Translations under genes and position numbers: made by a program | The notes under the pieces: generated by a model | The model's input: only the letters and a program-made list of their open reading frames with translations | Database searches by the model: none | Told to the model about the DNA's origin: nothing | Assembly: GCF_015644725.1 (NCBI RefSeq) | Contig: NZ_CP064795.1 | Location: 1,920,501 to 1,984,500, forward strand | Length of the DNA stretch: 64,000 nucleotides | Origin: Salinimonas marina | GTDB lineage: Bacteria; Pseudomonadota; Gammaproteobacteria; Enterobacterales; Alteromonadaceae | Reading direction: 5' to 3' | Shown here: positions 56,661-64,000 of the stretch, piece after piece | Numbering within the stretch: the first letter of the stretch is position 1 | Layout of the letters: each line of letters starts with the position of its first letter

Positions 56661-58120
56661 TTATTCCGCGCGAATAAGTTCCAGTAGCTCCGCCGTCTTT
56701 TGTTCCATCAGGGGAATATCACCCTTTGATTCCACATTCAGACGTATTACCGGCTCAGTATTTGATTTTCTTAAATTAAAACGCCAGCTGCCAAATTCCA
56801 GACCGATACCGTCGGTTTCATCAATGGCTTCTGCCTGGGGACGATATTTTTCTAAAACCCGTGCCAGGGCGGCATCGGCATCTTTTAATTTACTGTTAAT
56901 CTCACCCGAAGACGGGTATGCCGCAATACGCTGTTCCACCATGGAGGCCAGCGACTGACCTTTAATACACAACAGTTCAGCCACCAACAGCCACGGAATC
57001 ATACCAGTATCGCAATAAGCAAAATCACGAAAATAATGGTGGGCGCTCATCTCGCCACCATACACCGCATCTTCTTTGCGCATCCGTTCTTTGATAAAGG
57101 CATGACCGGTTTTACTTTTAACCGGTGTGCCACCGGCAGTACTCACAATATCTTCGGTGTTCCAATATAATCGCGGATCGTAAATGATTTTAGCGCCCGG
57201 ATCCTTATCCAGAAATGACTGCGCCAGAAGCCCGACAATATAATAGCCTTCAATAAAGTCGCCATTGGCATCGAACAGGAAGCAGCGGTCAAAGTCGCCA
57301 TCCCAGGCAATACCGAAGTCGGCCTGGTGTTCACGCACTGCCTGGGCGGTATCGGCGCGATTTTCTGGCAATAACGGATTGGGAATGCCATTGGGAAAAG
57401 AAGGATCAGGCTCATGATGAACTTTTATAAATTCAATCGGGAAGCCTTGCTTTTCAAAGGCAGTTTCAATCGCATCCACGACTTTCCCTGCAGCGCCGTT
57501 ACCGGCATTCGCCACCAGCTTCATGGGCCGGAAATTGTTTTTATCGACATACGACAGAATATGCTCAATATACTGATCCAGCGCACTATCCTGCTGATAC
57601 TTCCCGGTCTGTTGAAGCACCGTTGCCGAAATATGGCCATGACCATTATAAAATGCCTCGGGGTCGATCGGCTGCTCATTGGTGTAATGTGCTAATCGCT
57701 GCTTAACATAATCATCATCCAACGATTCAGCCGCTTGCTGAATGGCGTTTAAGCCGGTATCACCACTAATGGGAATGGCTTCGGCTTTCACCAATTTCAT
57801 CCCATTGTAATTTATCGGATTATGACTGGCAGTGACTTCAATGCCGCCGTCCATCTTCAAGGCTTTGGTCGCAAAATAAATCTCTTCGGTACCGGCCTGG
57901 CCGATATCAGTAACTTTTGAACCGCCATCGATTAACCCTGCTGCTAACGCCAGCTTCAAAGGTGTCGAGGTAAGACGCACATCGCCCCCACCACAACATT
58001 GCTTGTAGTCAGTACACTGGCAAAGGCAAATCCGATACGGTAGGCCACTTCTTCATCAAGCTGTTCATTTAACTCGCCGCGAATATCGTAGGCTTTAAAA
58101 CATGTGATTGCTCTGGTCAT
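56661..58120 (-). pseudogene. manB: Phosphomannomutase, frameshifted near the N-terminus as sequenced
   Basis: The enzyme interconverts mannose-6-phosphate and mannose-1-phosphate. The N-terminal part from an ATG at 58120 reads MTRAITCFKAYDIRGELNEQ up to NVVVG. The main frame resumes [16 protein letters not shown] with the phosphoserine loop [14 protein letters not shown], the metal loop [13 protein letters not shown] and the C-terminal [10 protein letters not shown]. The break lies at the C5 run 57985-57989 and one added G restores GGDVR. The whole length would be about 487 residues. Losing an essential metabolic enzyme this way is unlikely, so a sequencing under-call is favoured. manC lies 9 bp upstream on the same strand. 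Confidence 0.88.
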
Positions 58121-58129
58121 GACCCCATC

Positions 58130-59536
58130 CTATTTTGCTGTGCGGCCATAGCGGTCAGAAAAGCGCACAATATCGTCTTCGCCTAAATAGGCTCCTGACT
58201 GTACCTCAATTAACTCCAGCGGAATCTTGCCGGGGTTTTCCAGGGCGTGAACTTCGCCGATGGGAATATAGGTAGACTCATTTTCTGTCACCATAGTGGT
58301 TTTTTCGCCTACCGTGACACTGGCGGTACCCGACACCACAATCCAGTGTTCAGCGCGGTGGTGATGCATCTGGACCGATAATTTTTCGCCAGGCTTGACC
58401 GTGATACGCTTAACCTGGAAGCGCGCACCGCTGTCGATAGAGTCATAGCTGCCCCAGGGACGGAACACTTCCCGATGAAACTGATACTCCGGACGCTGCT
58501 CCTGCTTCAGTCTGTTCACCACATTTTTAATGTCCTGGGCTTTGTCTTTATGGGCCACCATAATGGCATCTTTGGTTTCCACTACCACCACATCATCCAG
58601 CCCTATAACTGAAATCAGGCGACCTTCAGCATTGATATAGCTATTTTTGACATTTTCCAAAATGGCATCACCGATAACCGCATTACCATTTTCATCTTTG
58701 TCTGCGGTTTCCCACAATGATGACCAGCTACCCACATCTGACCAGCCGGCATCCAGGGGCACCATCGCGGCTTTATGGGTTTTTTCCATTACCGCATAAT
58801 CGATAGAATCATCCGGACAGGTGGCAAAAATATCGGCATCAATGCGGATAAAGTCTAGATCCTGTGACTCGGTCTCGATGGCTTTTTTGCAGATTGCCAG
58901 CATCTCGGGGTTATGTTTTTCAAGCTCTTCCAAAAAGCGCGATGCTTTAAACATAAACATGCCGCTGTTCCACAGATAATTTTTGGAATCAACATATTGC
59001 TGGGCGGTCGCCGCATCGGGCTTTTCAACAAATTCGGCCACCGCCATACCGGTTTCCAGTTCCTGTCCGGCTTTGATGTAGCCATAACCGGTATTAGGAC
59101 CATCGGGCACAATACCAAAGGTCACCAGATAACCCGCCTCCGCCAGCTTTTCTGCTTTAGCGATGGCTTTGTGAAATGCCTGACTGTCTTTGATCAAATG
59201 ATCGGCCGCCAGCACCAATAAGGTTTCATCAGCATCGCTTTGCAAGGCATGCAGAGCCGCCAGGGCTATCGCCGGGGCGGTATTCCGGCCAACCGGCTCT
59301 AATAAAATACCCCCATGCTGGACATCCTGCTGTCGCAATTGTTCAGCCACCAGAAAGCGGTGGGCCTCATTACAAATGACGATGGGATGAGAAGCTTCGA
59401 CACCATGCAGACGACTCAGGGTTTCCTGCAACATCGTTTGTTCTGATGTTAATGAAAGAAATTGTTTGGGAAGCGCTGCGCGTGATTTTGGCCACAAGCG
59501 ACTGCCTGTACCGCCTGCCAAGATAACTGGTTTCAT
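58130..59536 (-). CDS. manC: Mannose-1-phosphate guanylyltransferase / mannose-6-phosphate isomerase
   Basis: The 468-residue bifunctional enzyme makes GDP-mannose for exopolysaccharide or lipopolysaccharide. The N-terminal nucleotidyltransferase has the signature [30 protein letters not shown] and [13 protein letters not shown]. The C-terminal cupin-type isomerase has [19 protein letters not shown] with the metal histidines. It forms an operon with manB. Confidence 0.95.
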   Translation of the reverse strand: MKPVILAGGTGSRLWPKSRAALPKQFLSLTSEQTMLQETLSRLHGVEASHPIVICNEAHRFLVAEQLRQQDVQHGGILLEPVGRNTAPAIALAALHALQSDADETLLVLAADHLIKDSQAFHKAIAKAEKLAEAGYLVTFGIVPDGPNTGYGYIKAGQELETGMAVAEFVEKPDAATAQQYVDSKNYLWNSGMFMFKASRFLEELEKHNPEMLAICKKAIETESQDLDFIRIDADIFATCPDDSIDYAVMEKTHKAAMVPLDAGWSDVGSWSSLWETADKDENGNAVIGDAILENVKNSYINAEGRLISVIGLDDVVVVETKDAIMVAHKDKAQDIKNVVNRLKQEQRPEYQFHREVFRPWGSYDSIDSGARFQVKRITVKPGEKLSVQMHHHRAEHWIVVSGTASVTVGEKTTMVTENESTYIPIGEVHALENPGKIPLELIEVQSGAYLGEDDIVRFSDRYGRTAK

Positions 59537-60161
59537 TCTCTTTCCTATGATTTGTGGCGAAAGCCCGTTGGTCCTGAAGCTATGGTAATCAAGCTCTCAG
59601 ACGCAAGCAACGAACTTGTAGATTAACTCTTGGTATTTACTGATTTTATGTAAAAACAGATGTTACTTTCTCATGCTTTTTGACTATCCGATGCCAAAAC
59701 AACCACTTTGAACGAATTTCGCCCACGACGAAACCATTAATGTTTTTCATCCGGCGCAGCGTAAATCCTGGCATTGGAACTAGCATGAATAAAAACTACG
59801 AAGAAAGCAATTATCGCACCATTGCCAAAAAACCATTTAAATAATTTTATATTCAGTACGTTATGTCGGGTGTCAGGGTATGCAAGGGGGTGCTACCTGA
59901 CTCAACCCAGAATAAAGAGACAAAGAGTGTTGCCTGTGAGCTACAACCCATACTACTGATATTGTGCTGCCGGGAGGCTACGCGTGGTGGGCGGCGATTA
60001 TTTACAGTCGTGATTGCCATAGCAAAGCCGCTATCAATCGCAACGCCGGGCGCAATCGCAACGCCGTAGGCATGCCATTTGGCGCGAACATACGGCTGGG
60101 TTGGTGTTTTCAATCAAAGCTAACGGCTGCATGCATGCAACCGTTAGTAGCCGCACCTGGT
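59537..60161. other. Gene-free 625-bp region upstream of manC
   Basis: No supported gene. A 28-bp near-palindrome lies at 60120-60147. A direct repeat of CAATCGCAACGCCG occurs twice about 18 bp apart near 60035-60067. The manC promoter must lie in the left part. Confidence 0.45.
60120..60147. repeat. 28-bp inverted repeat (CTAACGG...CCGTTAG)
   Basis: The sequence CTAACGG, C, TGCATGCATGCA, A, CCGTTAG is a palindrome with one mismatch pair. It lies 14 bp beyond the stop of the broken hydroquinone reductase gene and could serve as its transcript end, though no long T-run follows. Confidence 0.6.
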
Positions 60162-61124
60162 TTAAAATGATGCATCACGACCATGAGGCTCATCCAGATT
60201 CAACTCAGGCCCTACCGGCACCACCTGGGTCGGATTTATCATCGTATGGCTGTAATAATAATGATGCTTGCTATGCTCAAAATTAACTGTTTCGGCCACG
60301 CCGGGATACTGATATAGCGCCCGCAGATAGCCACTCATCGCCGGATAATCGCTAATGCGCCGGACATTGCATTTGAAATGCCCGTAATACACCGCATCAA
60401 AGCGAATCAAGGTCGTGAATAAACGCCAGTCTGCCTCTGTCAGTACATCACCACACAAATAACGTTTATTGGCAAGTCGTTGCTCAATCGTATCCAGGGC
60501 TTTAAACAATGCGTTGACCGCTTCTTGATACGCATCCTGAGTGGTGGCAAAACCGAATTTATATACCCCATTGTTGATATTGTGATAAACTAGGGTATTG
60601 ACCTGTTCTATCTCCTGCTGCAATGTTTCCGGATAGTAATCTTCCTGATTGCCAGTCAGCCCATTAAATGCGCTGTTAAACATACGAATGATGTCGACGG
60701 ATTCATTGCTGACGATAGTCTGCTGCTTTTTGTCCCACAACAATGGCACCGTAACCCGGATGGTCACCTGGGGGTTTGCCATTGTGTATAGCTCATGTAA
60801 ATACTGCTTTCGATAAAGCGTATCCCCGGTTGCCCCGGGATAGCCGGCAAATGTCCAGCCATGACTCAGCATCTCCGGGGACACTACGGATACTCCGATA
60901 TAATCTTCAAGATTTTTGAGCTTGCGCATAATCAGCGCTCGATGCGCCCATGGGCAAGCCAGTGATATATACAGATGATAACGATCTTTTTAAGCCGGAA
61001 ACCGGGCCTCAGCCGAAGCTTCTATCTGCCCCCGAAAACTGGCTTCCTGACGCTCAAATCTGCCACCATTGCTATCGGTATCATACCACTTGTCCTGCCA
61101 CTTTCCGTCTACCAGTAAACCCAT
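60162..61124 (-). pseudogene. Glutathionyl-hydroquinone reductase, interrupted by a nonsense codon
   Basis: Read through one stop, this is a 320-residue homologue of E. coli YqjG, an S-glutathionyl-hydroquinone reductase of the glutathione-transferase Xi class. It starts MGLLVDGKWQDKWYDTDSN and has the catalytic motif YISLACPWAHRALIMRKL, FPGATGDTLY-like YPGATGDTLY, VLWDKK, YLCGDVLTEADWRL and the C-terminal INPTQVVPVGPELNLDEPHG. Codon 45 is TAA (60990-60992) where GAA of AEKDRYHLY would be expected. It is in frame and not in a homopolymer. A product starting at the internal ATG would lack the catalytic cysteine of CPW. It is monocistronic. Confidence 0.8.
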
Positions 61125-61368
61125 CGGTAACTCCCTCTGTTCATCGTGTTGCGATTAAATCATCTTAGGGTTGAACGTGCTGCAGCATGTTTCGGATTGT
61201 TTGTTCTAATTAATCGAACAGGATCTTTACCTACGCTTCCCCTATCGGCGTGGGGGAACCTGACGTCAGCCATTTTGTCTTGGCCCCCGTTTTAGTTTTT
61301 TTGATATACTGCATCCCCTCGCCTGCCATCCAGGCTATTTGAACCACCTTATTACCGGATAGACATGC

Positions 61369-62142
61369 ATGACTGACACTCAACGATTTGGCGGCACTGC
61401 TCGCCTGTACGGCCACCCATCTCTTGCAACGCTAAGCGCAAGCCATGTCTGTGTTATCGGAATTGGGGGTGTCGGCTCGTGGAGTGCTGAGGCACTGGCA
61501 CGCACCGGGGTCGGCAGGATCACCCTGATCGATCTTGATGATGTTTGTCTGACTAATACCAATCGCCAGATACATGCACTTACCGAAACGGTGGGTGAGC
61601 CCAAAGTTACGGTCATGGCCCAACGTATTAAACAGATAAACCCCGCGTGCCAGGTTGATGAGATTGAAGATTTTGTTACCGCCGATAATGTGCGTGACTA
61701 CATAAGCGCCAGCTTTGATGCGGTAATCGAAGCAACCGACAGCATCCGGGCCAAAGCAGCCATTATCTATTGTTGTAAGCGCAGTAAGATTCCGGTGGTA
61801 ACGGTTGGAGGCGCCGGCGGCCAGATTGATCCGGGCCAGATTATCAAAGGCGATTTAGCCAAAACCATTCAGGACCCACTGGCTGCGAAACTGCGCAACG
61901 AATTACGCCGAAATTATGGTTTTTCTAAAAACACCACCCGGCGCTTTGGTGTAGAGTGTATATATTCAACCGAACAATTGCGTTACCCACAACCCGATGG
62001 CAGCGTGTGTTTTAATAAATCGGCAATGGAAAATGGTACCCGGCTGGACTGTGCCGGAGGCTTTGGCGCCAGCGTGATGGTCACCGCTACCTTTGGGATG
62101 ATGGCCGCCGCCAGCGTGGTCAACAAACTTACCCGTTCATAA
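61369..62142 (+). CDS. tcdA: tRNA threonylcarbamoyladenosine dehydratase
   Basis: The 257-residue E1-like enzyme cyclises t6A to ct6A in tRNAs that read ANN codons, using ATP. The N-terminal nucleotide motif is IGIGGVGSWSAEALARTG, followed by IDLDDVCLTNTNRQIHAL and VTVGGAGGQIDPGQI. The sequence follows E. coli TcdA (CsdL) closely. It is on its own transcript with the unknown gene at 62175 close behind. Confidence 0.94.
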   Translation: MTDTQRFGGTARLYGHPSLATLSASHVCVIGIGGVGSWSAEALARTGVGRITLIDLDDVCLTNTNRQIHALTETVGEPKVTVMAQRIKQINPACQVDEIEDFVTADNVRDYISASFDAVIEATDSIRAKAAIIYCCKRSKIPVVTVGGAGGQIDPGQIIKGDLAKTIQDPLAAKLRNELRRNYGFSKNTTRRFGVECIYSTEQLRYPQPDGSVCFNKSAMENGTRLDCAGGFGASVMVTATFGMMAAASVVNKLTRS

Positions 62143-62174
62143 TATCGATAATAAAAATTGTATCAGGAGCTCCA

Positions 62175-62582
62175 ATGGAACAGCAGGAATTAAATACACT
62201 CATGTCAGAGTCAGCCAAAGATGCCACCGTGGTTGCTCAGGAAGAATTCAATATTGAGCTGGATTACAGTCAGCAAAGTATCGCTCTGGTAGACGATCTG
62301 CTGCTTTCGTTTATCGGGAAATATCAGGATAAAGCACTAGAAGACTCAGCGGTGTTCACCCTGTGTAATATATTTGGTGCGTATATCGGCGAAACTTACA
62401 AACAACACGCCGGCGGTACCTGGCGCTACGATCAGACCGACCCGAAAGCGCCATTTGTGGTACTGGATTGCAAAGACCGTTCTTATGCATTTGCCGGAAT
62501 TTGTTACGAACGCCTGGTCAATGACAGTCAGATCAGTGTTAAGTCTTATTTTGATAAGGCGTTACACGCCCACACTCAATAG
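62175..62582 (+). CDS. Small unknown cytoplasmic protein
   Basis: The 135-residue product has no signal peptide or membrane helix. It has an acidic N-terminal half and a C-terminal FGAYIGETYKQHAGGTWRYD followed by a VVLDCKDRSYAFAGICYERL strand pattern, which resembles DUF3806-like small proteins. It lies 32 bp after tcdA on the same strand with an AGGAGC ribosome-binding site, so it is probably co-transcribed. No function is claimed. Confidence 0.75.
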   Translation: MEQQELNTLMSESAKDATVVAQEEFNIELDYSQQSIALVDDLLLSFIGKYQDKALEDSAVFTLCNIFGAYIGETYKQHAGGTWRYDQTDPKAPFVVLDCKDRSYAFAGICYERLVNDSQISVKSYFDKALHAHTQ

Positions 62583-62585
62583 TTT

Positions 62586-63074
62586 TCAGGCAGCTGTCCG
62601 TTTGTTCCAGTCGGCAAGCATGTGTTTGATATGAAGGCTTTTAATACCGCTCCATAACAACAGCACCAGACTCACTAACTGCGCTGCCAGCATGGCGTGA
62701 AACTGCCAGTGACTTAAGAGCAGCTGCTGGAGTACCAGGGCACTGCTGGCGATAACGCCCAGCAGGCCTAATGGTTTGAGCAACCACAGCCAGCCAAACC
62801 ATTGCCTGGTCCACAACCGCTGACGATTTCCAATTAATAACAACACCAGAATAAACGGCACGCTGCCAATCAGTTTCAGCCCTAATAGCTGTGGTTGTGG
62901 GTAGAACAGCTTCAGCAACAAGGTGGTATGCTGCATGCTCACCAGCGCAAATACAAAAATCAACCAGTCTATGCTGTTAATCAATAGCAGGGTGTACAAC
63001 CAAACGGGCGGCTTGATAACACCTGCTTCATCGTAGCATTTCAGGGGTAAGGGTAACGAGGGCATAGACTTCAC
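62586..63074 (-). CDS. Small unknown integral membrane protein
   Basis: The 162-residue protein has four hydrophobic segments (LYTLLLINSIDWLIFVFALV, LKLIGSVPFILVLLLIG, FGWLWLLKPLGLLGVIASSALVLQ, LAAQLVSLVLLLWSG), suggesting four membrane helices. No conserved motif was recognised. It converges with the preceding unknown gene with only 3 bp between stop codons. Confidence 0.7.
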   Translation of the reverse strand: MKSMPSLPLPLKCYDEAGVIKPPVWLYTLLLINSIDWLIFVFALVSMQHTTLLLKLFYPQPQLLGLKLIGSVPFILVLLLIGNRQRLWTRQWFGWLWLLKPLGLLGVIASSALVLQQLLLSHWQFHAMLAAQLVSLVLLLWSGIKSLHIKHMLADWNKRTAA

Positions 63075-63203
63075 AACAACACAGGCGACGGCGCCCTATA
63101 GTAATGGCTTAGTGATAAAAAACAATCCATTGTATGGCCTGATAAGGGGCAAGGCCCCACAATTGGGTAACGCTGGCAGCACTGTGCCTAAGCATCAGCG
63201 CCC

Positions 63204-64000
63204 CTACTTCATACTGGTAAACTGACTCACCACCTTGCTGGTCTTGTTGGCACCGGCTTCACTGGCGCCGCCAATGAGCCAGATTTTTCCCTGATACGTG
63301 ACTGCGCCCAGGCCATGTCGGGGTACCGGCATGACCGACACTTCATGCCAGTTTTGTTTTTGCAAATCATAGCGCCAGACTTCGGTAAAGACATCGCCGC
63401 CATCAATGAAATGCTCGCCTCCGAACACAAAAATACTATGCCGGTACAAGACGCAGGCCAGTCCCGCCCGTTCCTGTGGCAAGGGTTCGCCGGTTCGCCA
63501 TGAGTCGGTCGTGGCATTGTATATTTCATGTACGCTGAGATTGCCGCCTTGCACCTGCCGGCCACCAATAACATGCACCTGTTGTTGGTACGTCACGGCG
63601 CAAGCGCTGTTTCTTGGGGTGGGCATGGAGGCGGCGGTATTCCAGATATCGGCATCAGGATCATAGACGCCATGCCAGTCAGAATCGGTATGATCATGCC
63701 ACAACCCGTTGGCTTCAGACTTGGGGCTGCGCCCGCCAATAACATGGATTTTGTCATCGAGCACCACCGCGGTGGTTTCAGCAATGGGTTTTGGCATGGG
63801 TGTTTTGCTTTGCCACTGGCCGGTATGTTGATCTAATACCAATACCGCGTCATTGTTGGTCCACTGCCCGCGCGCTGACTCAACAAAGCCGCCTAACAGC
63901 CACAGGTTATCGGCAAATGGCACCAGCATGGCATGGTGCCGTGGTTCCGGTAGCGGCGCAATCTGTTGCCAACGACCCGCTTTATAGACAGTCACCCGGT
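63204..64000 (-). CDS. Kelch-repeat protein, partial (N-terminus beyond right edge)
   Basis: The last 265 residues of a kelch-repeat beta-propeller are present. At least five blades are seen through their Gly-Gly motifs: LWLLGGF, IHVIGGRSP, VHVIGGRQ, IFVFGGE and IWLIGGAS, each about 45-50 residues apart. Proteins of this type are exported galactose-oxidase-like or sialate-mutarotase-like propellers. The N-terminus with any signal peptide lies outside the window, so the start cannot be judged. Confidence 0.85.
   Translation of the reverse strand, partial: RVTVYKAGRWQQIAPLPEPRHHAMLVPFADNLWLLGGFVESARGQWTNNDAVLVLDQHTGQWQSKTPMPKPIAETTAVVLDDKIHVIGGRSPKSEANGLWHDHTDSDWHGVYDPDADIWNTAASMPTPRNSACAVTYQQQVHVIGGRQVQGGNLSVHEIYNATTDSWRTGEPLPQERAGLACVLYRHSIFVFGGEHFIDGGDVFTEVWRYDLQKQNWHEVSVMPVPRHGLGAVTYQGKIWLIGGASEAGANKTSKVVSQFTSMK

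Noticed and set aside
59853..60170. Overlapping open frames on both strands upstream of manC
   Set aside because: Neither shows a recognisable fold or a good start, and their length comes from a GC-richer repeat patch.
1..64000. CRISPR arrays, insertion sequences, tRNA and rRNA genes, phage genes
   Set aside because: None was recognised by eye. A short or diverged tRNA could be missed without a covariance-model search.

Overview
The window reads as chromosome from a marine gammaproteobacterium of the Alteromonas/Alteromonadaceae type. The grounds are inferred from protein content: an sdhCDAB-sucABCD block divergent from gltA, Alteromonas-like TonB-dependent receptors, several secreted glycoside hydrolases for starch and laminarin, PEP-CTERM components, and CmoM, TcdA, YciK, SohB and GlnS that look gammaproteobacterial. 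No rRNA, tRNA, insertion sequence, integrase, prophage or CRISPR array was recognised.

Layout. 0-5.9 kb: valine/branched-chain catabolism (acyl-CoA dehydrogenase cut by the left edge, mmsA, a beta-hydroxyacid dehydrogenase) around a CheY-TPR response regulator, then an LdhA-like dehydrogenase. 5.9-14.8 kb: housekeeping (CmoM, Nif3-like protein, PsrA-like TetR regulator, SohB, a VolA-type surface lipase, a YciK-type SDR, GlnS). 15-24.3 kb: a starch/maltodextrin locus with a LacI regulator, three GH13 enzymes, an SLC45-like sugar transporter and an unknown 201-residue protein. 24.3-26.4 kb: a PEP-CTERM/exosortase-associated acyltransferase, a 686-bp gene-free gap and a TrmH-family methyltransferase. 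26.5-32.7 kb: a complete hut cluster (hutH-hutU-hutC divergent from hutI-hutG) with a perfect HutC-type palindrome between the two arms. 32.7-36.4 kb: a two-gene operon of a PEP-CTERM protein and a multimodular GH16 laminarinase, preceded by two 15-bp LacI-type operator-like repeats. 36.4-43.7 kb: two TonB-dependent receptors on either side of a decayed exported-protein gene. 44-56 kb: the TCA block. 56-64 kb: a DUF3429 membrane protein, manB/manC for GDP-mannose, a broken glutathionyl-hydroquinone reductase gene, tcdA, two unknown small genes and a kelch protein cut by the right edge.

How it works together. The same 14-bp sequence TGCATACGTATTCA lies about 75-100 bp upstream of the periplasmic amylase/transporter operon, of the lipoprotein GH13 gene and of a TonB-dependent receptor more than 19 kb away. 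This ties outer-membrane uptake, periplasmic hydrolysis and inner-membrane transport into one probable LacI-controlled starch regulon. The laminarin operon has a different operator-like repeat.

Data quality matters. Six single-base deletions, each inside a C/G run of 4-6 bases, break the LacI regulator, one GH13 gene (three times), a TonB receptor and phosphomannomutase. Restoring one G/C at each site gives a normal full-length protein, so these are more likely homopolymer under-calls than biology. Two other broken genes (the exported-protein remnant near 40.2 kb and the hydroquinone reductase near 61.0 kb) carry in-frame stops that an indel cannot explain and look more like real decay.
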